A stretch of DNA of 64,000 nucleotides from Ruegeria lacuscaerulensis (lineage in GTDB: Bacteria > Pseudomonadota > Alphaproteobacteria > Rhodobacterales > Rhodobacteraceae): the NCBI RefSeq assembly GCF_013033355.1, contig NZ_WQDY01000002.1, positions 248,001 through 312,000 of the forward strand. Reading direction: 5' to 3'. Within the stretch, counting starts at the first letter, position 1. The number at the start of each line of letters is the position of its first letter. Positions 37,857 through 47,247 of the stretch are shown here, in pieces. The position numbers and the translations under genes are program-made. The notes below the pieces were generated by a model, which searched no databases, was not told where the DNA came from, and was given only the letters and a program-made list of their open reading frames with translations.

Positions 37857-38407
37857 AACCACGCTATCAAATATCCCTCTAGTCGGTCTGTAAACGTGCT
37901 GGCCGAGTGTAGCGCGCAGAATTTCAGCGACATCGCTTGCAAGGCAAAGGCCTGAACCCCTTCGGCCTGTAGGTCCGCCGAAATATCCTGACGCAATTGG
38001 GCGGTTTTCAACCAATCGGAAACCAGACGGAAATACCTTTCGAAACACTGCGCAATCGGGCCTATTTCAGCGATCGCCGCCGCCCCTGAATAACGCAGTA
38101 TCAGATCGAACACATAGCGTTCGGACATCATAAAACTGTGTATCGGCTCCAACGCTACTACAATTTGGTGCACGTTTTGCGGGGACGATCCAGCTTCGAC
38201 AGAATCAAAACACGCGCTTAGCTTTTCGCCAATCAGGATTTCCATCAAGGCGTCCTTGTCCTTGAAATGCGCAAAGAACGTGCCCTTTGCCACGCCGGCA
38301 GTCTGCACCACGTCCTCAACGCGCAGAGCTTCAAACCCGCCGCTCTCAACAACTTCTGCCGCAGCAGCCAACAGGCGCGCACGAGTTTTCAAAGTACGTT
38401 TTTGCAT
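37841..38407 (-). CDS. TetR/AcrR family transcription repressor
   Basis: 188 residues from ATG 38407; a GTG at 38422 would add five. The N-terminal helix-turn-helix is VEDVVQTAGVAKGTFFAHFKD; the ligand domain is not assignable. It is divergent from an NAD(P)H oxidoreductase gene, and the gap holds three copies of one operator, so it almost surely represses both genes until a ligand (perhaps a quinone or electrophile) binds. Confidence 0.9.
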   Translation of the reverse strand: MQKRTLKTRARLLAAAAEVVESGGFEALRVEDVVQTAGVAKGTFFAHFKDKDALMEILIGEKLSACFDSVEAGSSPQNVHQIVVALEPIHSFMMSERYVFDLILRYSGAAAIAEIGPIAQCFERYFRLVSDWLKTAQLRQDISADLQAEGVQAFALQAMSLKFCALHSASTFTDRLEGYLIAWLTPAK

Positions 38408-38428
38408 AAGGTTCTTTCGCACAGTTTT

Positions 38429-38492
38429 TGACCGTGGTCAAATTTTTTATTGACCGTGGTCATTTTTGATTCTAAATAAATGACCGTGGTCA
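38429..38492. promoter_or_regulatory. Three TGACCGTGGTCA operators between tetR and the oxidoreductase gene
   Basis: Identical 12-mers at 38429-38440, 38451-38462 and 38481-38492, arms TGACC and GGTCA around GT. Spacings are 22 and 30 bp. The third copy ends 5 bases before the AGGAG ribosome site of the oxidoreductase gene, a repressor position. Binding by the adjacent TetR is inferred from location. Confidence 0.85.
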
Positions 38493-38509
38493 CTTTTAGG
38501 AGAAATCAA

Positions 38510-39103
38510 ATGAAACTCAAAAAGATCCTCATCCTTGATGGGCACCCGGCTGAAAACAGCCTGTCCCGGACTTTCGCACAGACCTACGCAGACGCTGCAC
38601 GCGCCAAAGGACATGAAATACGGATGGTTCATCTGAGCGAACTGCAGTTCGATCACGACTTTGGCCAGGGCAATTACCAGAATTTCAAACCGTTGGAGCC
38701 GGTGTTGGAGCAGGTTTTGCAAGACGTCGAATGGAGTGATCATCTGGTTTTGACGACACCGATGTGGTGGGGTGGTCTTCCCGCCAAGCTGAAGGGATTG
38801 ATAGACCGGATGTTCATCCCCGGCCGAACCTTTGACACCAGAAACACCACCCTGGCAGGCTTGCCCGCACCCTTACTTTCCGGCCGCACAGCGCGCGTGA
38901 TCCTGACGTCAGACACACCTGGCTGGTTTATGCGGCTTGTCTACCGGCAGGCTCTGGTAAGGCAGATCAAAGGTCAGATTCTTGGATTTGTCGGCTTTAA
39001 ACCGACCCGATTCACTTATTTCGCCGGGGCGAGCCAACCCAAAGAAGGCCTCGTGGAACAATGGATCTCACATATCGCTAAGATCGGAGCAGCCGCAATT
39101 TGA
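38510..39103 (+). CDS. NAD(P)H-dependent oxidoreductase, flavodoxin fold (quinone reductase-like)
   Basis: 197 residues from ATG 38510 (AGGAG 7 bases upstream). KKILILDGHPAENSLSRTFA and LTTPMWWGGLPAKLKGLIDR are typical of the NQO1/MdaB/YwrO group of FMN or FAD quinone reductases. Likely two-electron reduction of quinones in detoxification, under the adjacent TetR. Confidence 0.88.
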   Translation: MKLKKILILDGHPAENSLSRTFAQTYADAARAKGHEIRMVHLSELQFDHDFGQGNYQNFKPLEPVLEQVLQDVEWSDHLVLTTPMWWGGLPAKLKGLIDRMFIPGRTFDTRNTTLAGLPAPLLSGRTARVILTSDTPGWFMRLVYRQALVRQIKGQILGFVGFKPTRFTYFAGASQPKEGLVEQWISHIAKIGAAAI

Positions 39104-39111
39104 TATTCTGC

Positions 39112-39717
39112 TTACCACATCGTTTGTGCGGCGCGTGCGCCCCACTCCCGGTCATAGCGCAAGCCACCCTCGTCTCCATCTGACGCTTCGGCCAGAAGTT
39201 CACCAACTGTGGGCAGATCGGCCGTCTCGTCCCCGTTGTTCCAGGTTCGAGCGCGCATCAAGGCGCGGGCGCATTGCGAATAGATTTCGGCGATCTGAAC
39301 GACAATCACGGTGGTCGGTCGTTTACCCTGTTTTTCGAACCGAGCTACCAGATTCTCGTCAGCAGTCACTTTGGCGGTTCCGTTCACGCGCACGACGTTG
39401 TTGGAACCGGGCACCACGAACATCAGTGATACGCGAGGATCGCGGACTATGTTGCGTAGGCTATCGAGGCGATTATTTCCACGCCAGTCCGGCATGGCAA
39501 TTGTGTGCGGATCCAATTCAAGAACCACCGGGCCGTCATCCCCGCGTGGACTGCCATCTACGCCTTCGGGGCCCACAGTGCTGAGAACGCATAGGCGTGA
39601 GGCCATTATCCACTTGCGATACAATGGCGTCATCCTGTGCACCACCTTGCGCAGCGAAGGTGCCGCCGGCGTACCATACAATCCCTTTAGGGTTTCGATA
39701 TCCTCAACGAAATTCAT
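39112..39717 (-). CDS. PPOX-class FMN flavoprotein
   Basis: 201 residues from ATG 39717. Pyridoxamine 5'-phosphate oxidase-like split barrel; SRLCVLSTVGPEGVDGSPRGD and GNNRLDSLRNIVRDPRVSLMF are characteristic of the larger MSMEG_1061-type members. Substrate unknown. It overlaps the end of plsC by 14 bases. Confidence 0.82.
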   Translation of the reverse strand: MNFVEDIETLKGLYGTPAAPSLRKVVHRMTPLYRKWIMASRLCVLSTVGPEGVDGSPRGDDGPVVLELDPHTIAMPDWRGNNRLDSLRNIVRDPRVSLMFVVPGSNNVVRVNGTAKVTADENLVARFEKQGKRPTTVIVVQIAEIYSQCARALMRARTWNNGDETADLPTVGELLAEASDGDEGGLRYDREWGARAAQTMW

Positions 39718-40444
39718 CAGGATCAAACCCCACTTCTTTCATCAACGTGTTCGAGCGATCCTCTATCACATCTTCTAGGCGTTCCAAAAATGAACCCCGT
39801 TCAACACCCGGTTCGATCCGATCAAGAAAGTCGACAATCGCCAGGCCGGGTTTACGCATGATGCCCGAGCGTGGCCAGAACACGCCCGCATTTGTGGCGA
39901 CAGGTACACAGGGAAAACCCAGCCCCTCGTACAGGACCGCAGTGCCCACCTTATAAGGTTTCTGCACCCCAGGCGCGACGCGCGTTCCCTGGGGATAGAT
40001 GACCAGTTGACCGGGTTCGGAGAATTCTTTCGCGACGTCCTTGACCATCTTTGCCACCGCCGCACCTTTTTTACCGCGGTCCACCGGAATGCACCCCAAA
40101 CGACGCGCGTAAACTCCGATAATCGGGGTCCACATAAGCTCTCGTTTCATGATGAACTTGGCCTGCGGCATCGCGTTGAAGATCATGATGATATCTAAGA
40201 AAGACTGGTGCTTCGCGCCTACGACAACCTCATCTACTGGCGCGGTTCCACGCACTTCGCATCGAATACCAACCATCCAACGCGCCAGCCACATAGTAGA
40301 CCGCGCATAGGACTTGCACGCCTTCCGAGCCCCCTGCTTTGCAAAGATGGCGTAGGGCGCGAAGACGATACCAAGGATCAGCATCCAAACATAGATGACG
40401 ATCATGAAAACCAAAGAGCGAAACCACTGAACCGCTGTTGCCAT
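39704..40444 (-). CDS. plsC: 1-Acyl-sn-glycerol-3-phosphate acyltransferase
   Basis: 246 residues from ATG 40444, which shares one base with the ftsX stop (TGATG). N-terminal hydrophobic helix, then KHQSFLD (HX4D) and YPQGTR, the PlsC motifs. Makes phosphatidic acid at the inner membrane. Grouping ftsE, ftsX, plsC is common in Rhodobacterales. Confidence 0.9.
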   Translation of the reverse strand: MATAVQWFRSLVFMIVIYVWMLILGIVFAPYAIFAKQGARKACKSYARSTMWLARWMVGIRCEVRGTAPVDEVVVGAKHQSFLDIIMIFNAMPQAKFIMKRELMWTPIIGVYARRLGCIPVDRGKKGAAVAKMVKDVAKEFSEPGQLVIYPQGTRVAPGVQKPYKVGTAVLYEGLGFPCVPVATNAGVFWPRSGIMRKPGLAIVDFLDRIEPGVERGSFLERLEDVIEDRSNTLMKEVGFDPDEFR

Positions 40445-41343
40445 CAAGAAAGCTCCTTCAGTTTTCGGCTGGCGGCGCTCCATGTCGCCAGAAACGCGAC
40501 AGTGGCCCCCAGTATCGGAATCAGGGTTGGCAGTAGCCAGCCGACCCCTTTGAAACCAAGCCCAGTCAAAAAACCACCTTCATCCGAAGCCTCGGGCAAC
40601 AGCAGAACACCGGTCATACCAAGAAACATTCCAACCATCGCCCCAAAGAACGCACGATACGTGAACCGTCTGACAAACGCATTGGCGATAAACCGGTCCT
40701 GCGCCCCAACAAGACGCAGAACCTCGATGATCTGGGCATTTGCGGCAAGCGACGCATTGGCCGCCAGCGTGATCATCGCCGCTGTGGCGCCCCCGATCAG
40801 CAGGATCGAGACCCACCCCAGCCTGCGTAAGGACATCGCCGCATCGACCAGAGGCTCGCGCCATCGGGTATGATCATCCAACACCGCTCCGGGCACCTCG
40901 GCCCCCAGGCGCAGACGCAAACCTGCGGCATCCATACCGGGCTCGCCTTCGATCACTTCGATCAATTGCGGGACGGGCAGCGTGTCCAGTGGCAGATCAG
41001 AACCAAACCAAGGAGATAGCAGGGCGATTTGTTCCTCGGCCGTCAAAGCACGGGCTGACGCCACGCCAGGTGTTTGCGACAGAACGGCCAGCGCAGCCTT
41101 GGTTTGGGCCGCAAGCTGATCTGCGGGCGCGTTGATGCGCAGGGTCGCCGCCCCGGCCAGCTCGGTGGCCCAACGATCCGCCAACCGTCCCGAAGCTAGT
41201 GACAAAGCCAAGGCAAAAACGGCCAGGAACGCCATAGCGCCTGACACGAACACGGTCAGTTGCGCAGTATAGCCGGTGGGCGGGACAACACGATCAGCGC
41301 TGGTGTCCCGCTTCAACAGGTTGCGGATGGCACCGTTGCTCAT
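40444..41343 (-). CDS. ftsX: Cell-division ABC permease FtsX
   Basis: 299 residues: N-terminal cytoplasmic tail, helix GAMAFLAVFALALSLASG, a periplasmic domain (about 60-165) and three further helices, the FtsX topology. With FtsE it controls septal peptidoglycan hydrolases. Start overlaps the ftsE stop by 4 bases. Confidence 0.9.
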   Translation of the reverse strand: MSNGAIRNLLKRDTSADRVVPPTGYTAQLTVFVSGAMAFLAVFALALSLASGRLADRWATELAGAATLRINAPADQLAAQTKAALAVLSQTPGVASARALTAEEQIALLSPWFGSDLPLDTLPVPQLIEVIEGEPGMDAAGLRLRLGAEVPGAVLDDHTRWREPLVDAAMSLRRLGWVSILLIGGATAAMITLAANASLAANAQIIEVLRLVGAQDRFIANAFVRRFTYRAFFGAMVGMFLGMTGVLLLPEASDEGGFLTGLGFKGVGWLLPTLIPILGATVAFLATWSAASRKLKELS

Positions 41344-42017
41344 AGATCCGCCCCCGCCAGTTGCACTTGTCGCTGAGAAATACGCAACACCCGTGCCTGA
41401 ACCTGACTTTTGGCCGCCCGTATTAGGCTAAGGTCATGCGTAGCGATCAGCACCGTCTTACCCATCTTGTTCAACTCGACCAACAGGCGCAGCAGTCGTT
41501 GGGACATTTCCCAATCAACGTTGCCGGTGGGTTCATCTGCCAAAACGACGTCAGGAGACAGGATCACCGCACGCGCCAGTGCCGCGCGTTGGCGCTCACC
41601 CCCGGACAGTTCCGGCGGAAGCGCGTCCTTGCGGTCTCCCAAACCAACCCAGTTCAGCAGCTCCGAAAGGTCCTCTTGTTGCGCAGCTTCACCGCGCCCT
41701 GACACCATCAGCGGCAGCGCTACGTTTTCGGCAAGGGACATGTGATCCAGAAATCGGCAATCCTGATGCACTACACCAATCCGGCGGCGCAGCAGCGCCA
41801 TCTGATCCCGGTCCAGCCCGGCAATGTCTTGTTCAAATGCGGACAACCGACCCGACGTCGGCAACAAAGCGCCATAGCAGAGTTTGAGCAGCGTCGTTTT
41901 CCCTGCCCCCGAGGGACCGGTCAAAAAGTGGAATGATCCGGACTGCAACCGTAAGGATACATCGCTCAGCAGGGCGCCACCACCATAAGTATAGCTGACA
42001 TTTTCCAGCTCGATCAC
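41340..42017 (-). CDS. ftsE: Cell-division ATP-binding protein FtsE
   Basis: 225 residues starting with GTG at 42017 (GGGGG upstream). Walker A GPSGAGKTTLL, Q-loop VHQDCRFL, signature LSGGERQRAALARA, Walker B VVLADEPTGNVD. ATPase of the FtsEX complex. Divergent from the zinc-ribbon gene. Confidence 0.93.
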   Translation of the reverse strand: MIELENVSYTYGGGALLSDVSLRLQSGSFHFLTGPSGAGKTTLLKLCYGALLPTSGRLSAFEQDIAGLDRDQMALLRRRIGVVHQDCRFLDHMSLAENVALPLMVSGRGEAAQQEDLSELLNWVGLGDRKDALPPELSGGERQRAALARAVILSPDVVLADEPTGNVDWEMSQRLLRLLVELNKMGKTVLIATHDLSLIRAAKSQVQARVLRISQRQVQLAGADL

Positions 42018-42200
42018 GAAAGCCCCCAGTTTGCTTACCGCTCTTCTTGCCCGAGCGTCGTTGTTGTTTCAATGCCTGCACCGGGTCGAATTGGTGACAC
42101 TTAGTTGGCGAAACCGAAAACACCCTTTGCTGTCAGGTCTTAACGGAATATCATCCCTGAAAAAACTATTATCAGGCCAGTTCCCCGGCCCGGAGGCAGC

Positions 42201-42947
42201 ATGCGTCTTACATGTCCGAATTGCAGTGCCCAGTACGAGGTTCCAGATGAGGTCATTCCCGCCGAGGGTCGGGATGTGCAGTGTTCGAACTGTGAAAAGA
42301 CCTGGTTTCAAAGCAAACACCCCGTAGCCGATACGGCAGAGGTTGAGCCAAAGGTTGAGCCCGAGACCGTTCCGGTTGCTCCGCCGGTCGACGAACCGGC
42401 TCTGGCCCCTGCGCCACAAAAACCCGACGTGGCGGCTGAACAACCGGCCAAATCGGAAGACACGCAGAAATCTGTCCATGTCGATCCTGACGTTGCCAGT
42501 ATTCTTAAGGAAGAGGCCGCACGCGAGGCTGATCTACGCGCAAAGGAAGCCGAAAACCTTGAGACCCAGCCCGATCTGGGCCTGGATCCTCCGCAAGCGC
42601 CCGATCCCGAGGAACGTATCAAGGAACTGACCCGCACCGAGGCAGCAAAGGATGCAGCCGAAGTCGAACCGCTACCGGATGTTGAGGCAATAAACTCGAG
42701 CCTGCGCAGCGATGAACCTGTAGCGAAGAAAAATGAGGTTCAGCCTCTGCCACGCAGCTCGGGCAGCGGCTTCAAGCGTGGCTTTGTGATCGCCATCGTC
42801 ATCGGTGTTGTTTTGCTGTTGCTCTATGCCAACGCGCAGCAGATTTCCGAAGCCGTACCGCAAGCCGATCCGGTTCTGGGCAGCTATGTTTCGCTGGTCG
42901 ACCAAGCCCGTTTGTGGCTCGAGGCACAGACGGGATCAGGAAGCTAA
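42201..42947 (+). CDS. Zinc-ribbon (MJ0042-type) single-pass membrane protein
   Basis: 248 residues. N-terminal zinc ribbon CPNCSAQYEVP to CSNCEKTWF (Cys5, 8, 30, 33), a long Pro/Glu-rich disordered middle (about 40-185), and a C-terminal helix GFVIAIVIGVVLLLLYANA. Divergent from ftsEX. Function unknown; the family often appears near cell-division genes. Confidence 0.82.
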   Translation: MRLTCPNCSAQYEVPDEVIPAEGRDVQCSNCEKTWFQSKHPVADTAEVEPKVEPETVPVAPPVDEPALAPAPQKPDVAAEQPAKSEDTQKSVHVDPDVASILKEEAAREADLRAKEAENLETQPDLGLDPPQAPDPEERIKELTRTEAAKDAAEVEPLPDVEAINSSLRSDEPVAKKNEVQPLPRSSGSGFKRGFVIAIVIGVVLLLLYANAQQISEAVPQADPVLGSYVSLVDQARLWLEAQTGSGS

Positions 42948-42955
42948 TCCTGCAA

Positions 42956-45496
42956 TCAGAACCGTTCGAGAAGCCGCTTGAGGTATTCCAATTCGATATC
43001 GGGGCGATCCGACTCACCCGTACGGCGGCGGATTTCGTCCAGCAACTCGCGCGCGCGGCGATAGACATCTTCGCCCTGCAACAGGCTGTCATCAGTCGAA
43101 ATCGTGCCTGAAGAACCGGGGCTGCGACCAAGCGGGTCACGATTGTTGGCTTGCATGTCGCCTTCCTGCGAGCCCTGACCCGGTTGGTTCTGTTGGTTCT
43201 GAGCCAGCGCTTCACCAAGCGAACGCATTCCCTCGCGAAGAGCTTCCATAGCTTCGGACTGGTTGTCGATTGCGTCGGCCAATTCATCATTGCGCAACGC
43301 TTGCTCGGCCTCATCCATCGCGCGTCCAGCGCGTCCCAACGCATCCCGCGCGGCGTCACCCTCGGGCGTTCCTGCACCGGGCAGGTTTTGCTGTTGCCGT
43401 CCCAGCTCGTCTCTCAGAGCCTGCTGGCGATCGGCCAGCGACCCTTGGCCCTGCTGGCCCTCACCAGCCTGATCCGAACCTTGACCCTGACCCCCTTGGC
43501 CTTCGTGGCTTTCACCGCGGCCCTGACCACCATTGCGGCCCTCGTTGCCCTGGTTTTCACCGGCCTGCGCGCCGGGGTTGAACTGTTCCTGCAAATCCCG
43601 GAAAGCCTGGTCGCTGAGGCCCTGCTGCTCGCGCAGAGTCTCGGCCAGACCTTCCATGGCCTGTTGGCCTTCGGATTGCTGCCCCTGACCCTGGCCTTGG
43701 GTGACTCGCATATTTTCCATCATCTGCTGGAACTCTTCCAACGCTTGCTGCGCCTCGGCCATGCGGCCCTGTTCCATCAGCTCTTGAATGCGATCCATCA
43801 TCCGTTGCAGATCGTCCTGCGTCATTTGCATGGTCTCGCCGTTCTGACCTTGCTGGTTTTCACCACCTTCGCCATTTTCCTGCGCCAGGCGCTGCAGCTG
43901 GCGCATATAGTCCTGCGTCGCCTCGCGCAGTTCTTGCATCAGCTCGGCAATTTCTTCGTCCGACGCGCCGTTCTGCATCGCTTCGGTCAGACGTTCCTGC
44001 GCGCGGCGCATACGCTCCAGCGCATCAGCCAGCGTCCCATCTTCGATCAGAACCGCCAATTCCCACAGCGATTGCGCGATCTCTTCCTGCTGTTTCGGCT
44101 TCAGATCATATTCGGTAAATGTTTCGAGCCTGCGCAAGGTCACCCGCAGGCGCAGATATGCGGTATCCGAACGAAAGAACCCCTCGGGAAGATGCGAAAT
44201 GGCCCGCAACAGCTGGGCCACTCTGGGCGCGTTCTCACGCGACCACAACAGATCTCGCCGCTGCTCTATGATCGCCGCGGCCAACGGATCAAAGAACCGA
44301 CGAGCTGGCAGAGCGGTCATGTAGGGTTCTGATTGCCCCTCTTGATTCGCAGCGTCACGCGCTGTCAGAGAGATTTTGACCGGAAGATGTGCCCATGGAT
44401 GCTGTGAAAAATCCTCAATCAGGTCTTCGACAAAATCCGCACGATCACCGGTGATCGGCATGGGGAGCTCGACCTGAATGGATTCGCGCGACTCGGGGTC
44501 TGTTGTCAGGCCGTAACGACGATCAACCGAAGCCAGATCCAACTCAATCACGGCCGCACCGGACACGACGCCATAATCATCGCTGGCTGCGAAGGGCAGC
44601 TTCATCTGCCCCCCGGCCTCGGCCTCGGCACTGTCGGCAACGCTGATCAGCGGCGGGGAATCGGCAATGACGTTCAACGCCCAGTCCTTGCCCGCAGGGC
44701 CTTCGATCTTCAGTTCGCCCGACCGGTCCGCAACAAATTCCTGTTCGGGTTCGGTTGCAGCTTCGGTGCCAAGCGCAGTGGTCGTCTCGGTCAGGCTGTG
44801 CGCGCCGACTTCACCATAAAACCGCAGAGTGATGCGGCTGCCTTGTGGAACAGACAGTGTCGCATCGGATTGGTCCGCCAAATAAAGCGTCGGCAATCCG
44901 GTATAGCGCGGAGGTTCCACCCAGCCTTCCCACGTCGGACCCTGCCCAGCGACGGCCGCACCGGGCGCCATCTCGGCCACCGACCCAATTCGCCAGAACG
45001 ACCCGAACAAGGCAGCGACAACCAAAGCCAGCAAAGCAGAATAGCGCAACGCATAGGGGTCGCGATCTGCCAGACGCAGGTTGGGTTTGACCGGATCAGC
45101 CTGCGCCGCCCGTTGCGCCATTCGCTGCTGATGCGCATGCCACAACGCCACCGAATCCGAATCCATTGCCCCAATGGCCTGATCGTCCATCAGCGCCTGA
45201 ATGGGGCGACCAGGCAGAGTCTCGTCCAAACGCGCAAGCGCCTCGGCCCGAGTCGGCAGGTGGAATCGCTGCACCCCAAACGCCAAGGCCGCCATAAGGC
45301 CAAGCACGGCCAGAGAACCGATAATCCATACGGTCTCAACCGATACGAGATCTTGCAGGCCCAGCATCAAAGCGGCCAAAACGGCCATAATACCCGAGAA
45401 AAGAGGCCAAAATGCGCGCCAAACCCGTTCGGCCAGCATACCCGCATGCGTCAGCCACAGGGACGGTCTTGGGATCGGCAAGGTCTGTTTGGCCAT
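42956..45496 (-). CDS. TIGR02302/DUF4175 large membrane protein
   Basis: 846 residues. Three hydrophobic segments in the first 160 residues, a long alpha-helical region, and from about residue 540 a low-complexity stretch very rich in Gln, Gly and Glu. Matches the uncharacterised alphaproteobacterial TIGR02302 family in length and layout. Follows lysA by 40 bases on the same strand, as in related genomes. Confidence 0.85.
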   Translation of the reverse strand: MAKQTLPIPRPSLWLTHAGMLAERVWRAFWPLFSGIMAVLAALMLGLQDLVSVETVWIIGSLAVLGLMAALAFGVQRFHLPTRAEALARLDETLPGRPIQALMDDQAIGAMDSDSVALWHAHQQRMAQRAAQADPVKPNLRLADRDPYALRYSALLALVVAALFGSFWRIGSVAEMAPGAAVAGQGPTWEGWVEPPRYTGLPTLYLADQSDATLSVPQGSRITLRFYGEVGAHSLTETTTALGTEAATEPEQEFVADRSGELKIEGPAGKDWALNVIADSPPLISVADSAEAEAGGQMKLPFAASDDYGVVSGAAVIELDLASVDRRYGLTTDPESRESIQVELPMPITGDRADFVEDLIEDFSQHPWAHLPVKISLTARDAANQEGQSEPYMTALPARRFFDPLAAAIIEQRRDLLWSRENAPRVAQLLRAISHLPEGFFRSDTAYLRLRVTLRRLETFTEYDLKPKQQEEIAQSLWELAVLIEDGTLADALERMRRAQERLTEAMQNGASDEEIAELMQELREATQDYMRQLQRLAQENGEGGENQQGQNGETMQMTQDDLQRMMDRIQELMEQGRMAEAQQALEEFQQMMENMRVTQGQGQGQQSEGQQAMEGLAETLREQQGLSDQAFRDLQEQFNPGAQAGENQGNEGRNGGQGRGESHEGQGGQGQGSDQAGEGQQGQGSLADRQQALRDELGRQQQNLPGAGTPEGDAARDALGRAGRAMDEAEQALRNDELADAIDNQSEAMEALREGMRSLGEALAQNQQNQPGQGSQEGDMQANNRDPLGRSPGSSGTISTDDSLLQGEDVYRRARELLDEIRRRTGESDRPDIELEYLKRLLERF

Positions 45497-45536
45497 AAAG
45501 GCGAGCCTCCGTCAGCAGGCCCGCGCGCCAATCGCG

Positions 45537-46802
45537 TCAAAGCCACTCGGGTATGGTATCGCGGTTTATGATTTCGTCAAAGCTTGGCCGTTCACGAATA
45601 ACTGCAAATTGATCCCCATGCACCAGAACTTCGGGGATCAAAGGGCGCGTGTTGTATTCGCTGGACATCACCGCTCCGTAAGCTCCGGCACTGCGGAAAG
45701 CGACCAGATCACCAGCGGCCAGAGGCGGCATGTTGCGCTGTTTTGCGAATGTATCGCCCGTTTCACACACAGGGCCCACGATGTCATAGGGTTGCTGTTC
45801 TACTCCCGGCGCGGGTTCGTTCACGGCGACGATGTCGTGATGCGCCTCATACATCGCGGGACGGATCAGGTCGTTCATCGCACCATCAAGGATCAGGAAA
45901 TCGCGGCCCTCGCCCGATTTCACATAGATCACCTTACTGACCATCAAACCCGCATTGCCCGCGATCAGACGGCCTGGTTCGATCTCAATCTCGCACCCAA
46001 GATGGCCCAGCGTTTTCTGGATAAGCGCGCCGTACTCCACCGGCAGCGGCGGCGCGTCATTGGCGCGAGTGTAGGGGATGCCCAGCCCGCCGCCCAAATC
46101 GAGACGGCGGATATTGTGGCCTTCGGCGCGCAGCTGTTCGGTCAGCTCGGCGACCTTGGTATAGGCCAGCTCGAACGGTGCCAGCTCGGTCAGTTGCGAG
46201 CCGATATGGACGTCGATGCCAATCACCTCCAGCCCCGGCAGGGTGGCGGCATGTGCGTAAACCTCGAACGCGCGCGCGATCGGGATGCCGAATTTGTTTT
46301 CCGACTTGCCGGTGGCGATCTTGGCGTGAGTCTTGGCGTCCACATCCGGGTTCACCCGCACGGTGATCGGTGCGATCACGCCCAATTCCATAGCGATGGC
46401 GTTGATCACTTCCATCTCGGGCTCAGATTCCACGTTGAACTGGCGAATGCCGCCGGTCAGCGCAATGCGAATCTCATCCGCTGTTTTACCAACACCCGAG
46501 AACACGATCTTGTCGCCCGGCACGCCTGCGGCTTTGGCCCGCAGATATTCCCCGCCCGAGACCACATCCATCCCCGCGCCCGCCTGCGCCAGCGTCTTCA
46601 GAATCGCCTGATTGCTGGCGGCCTTCATCGCATAGCAGACAAGGTGATCCATCCCGTCCAGCGCATCGTCAAACAGCTTGAAATGCCGCAGCAGAGTTGC
46701 TGTCGAATAGACATAGAACGGGGTTCCGACCGCGGCTGCGATCTCGGAAATCGGGACATCCTCGGCGAAAAGCGCGCCGTCGCGGTAGAGAAAGTGATCC
46801 AT
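45537..46802 (-). CDS. lysA: Diaminopimelate decarboxylase
   Basis: 421 residues, PLP enzyme of fold type III; last step of lysine synthesis. PLP lysine in VCYAMKAASN, HIGSQLTELAPF, GGGLGIPY, EPGRLIAGNAG, and the catalytic cysteine in GPVCETGD. Normal length. Confidence 0.96.
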   Translation of the reverse strand: MDHFLYRDGALFAEDVPISEIAAAVGTPFYVYSTATLLRHFKLFDDALDGMDHLVCYAMKAASNQAILKTLAQAGAGMDVVSGGEYLRAKAAGVPGDKIVFSGVGKTADEIRIALTGGIRQFNVESEPEMEVINAIAMELGVIAPITVRVNPDVDAKTHAKIATGKSENKFGIPIARAFEVYAHAATLPGLEVIGIDVHIGSQLTELAPFELAYTKVAELTEQLRAEGHNIRRLDLGGGLGIPYTRANDAPPLPVEYGALIQKTLGHLGCEIEIEPGRLIAGNAGLMVSKVIYVKSGEGRDFLILDGAMNDLIRPAMYEAHHDIVAVNEPAPGVEQQPYDIVGPVCETGDTFAKQRNMPPLAAGDLVAFRSAGAYGAVMSSEYNTRPLIPEVLVHGDQFAVIRERPSFDEIINRDTIPEWL

Positions 46803-46867
46803 ACCTGCGCGCTTAGACCAAAAGAGGTCTGCGGATCAATGGATTCCGTGCGACTTGCAACGTTGCC

Positions 46868-47017
46868 TTAGTTGGATGTCGACACACCCACCCGACCATA
46901 ACCGGAAATCGAAATGCCCGAACCGCTGGGTTCGGGTTCTGGTTCTGGGCGTGGTGCATAATTCGGGTCACATGCCGCAAGCACGACAAGGGTCAGGATA
47001 AGGCCGGTCAGTTTCAT
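46868..47017 (-). CDS. Small lipoprotein upstream of lysA (49 aa)
   Basis: From ATG 47017: signal peptide with lipobox VLAAC, then a Pro/Glu repeat RPEPEPEPSGSG and a short tail. Too short for an enzyme. It occupies the LppL position found next to lysA in other proteobacteria, but homology is not shown. Confidence 0.7.
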   Translation of the reverse strand: MKLTGLILTLVVLAACDPNYAPRPEPEPEPSGSGISISGYGRVGVSTSN

Positions 47018-47064
47018 TCTGCTCTCATTTGAAAAACGTTGTGCGTCAAGCAAGGCCGTCGCAG

Positions 47065-47247
47065 TTACAGCCCCAAAAAGACACCAAGGCCGCCTTTGCG
47101 CAGCCCAACGCCTACGCCACCATAAGTACCGCTGCTTCCGACACCGATATTCGCGCTCATTGTGGGTTGGATTGGCTCGCCATCCGCTCCGCAGGCCGCA
47201 AGGCCGAAACCGGTAGCAATCAAAACCAGAACTTGCACAATCCGCAT
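47065..47247 (-). CDS. Small Gly-rich lipoprotein downstream of argH (60 aa)
   Basis: From ATG 47247, overlapping the argH stop. Lipobox GLAAC, then about 40 residues rich in Gly and Val (TYGGVGVGLRKGG). Second lipoprotein of an argH-lipoprotein-lipoprotein-lysA order. Function unknown. Confidence 0.7.
   Translation of the reverse strand: MRIVQVLVLIATGFGLAACGADGEPIQPTMSANIGVGSSGTYGGVGVGLRKGGLGVFLGL

Noticed and set aside
43100-43900. Repeat-like tract that might suggest a CRISPR or minisatellite
   Set aside because: It is in frame and codes for the Gln/Gly/Glu-rich tail of the TIGR02302 protein; no regular repeat-spacer pattern.
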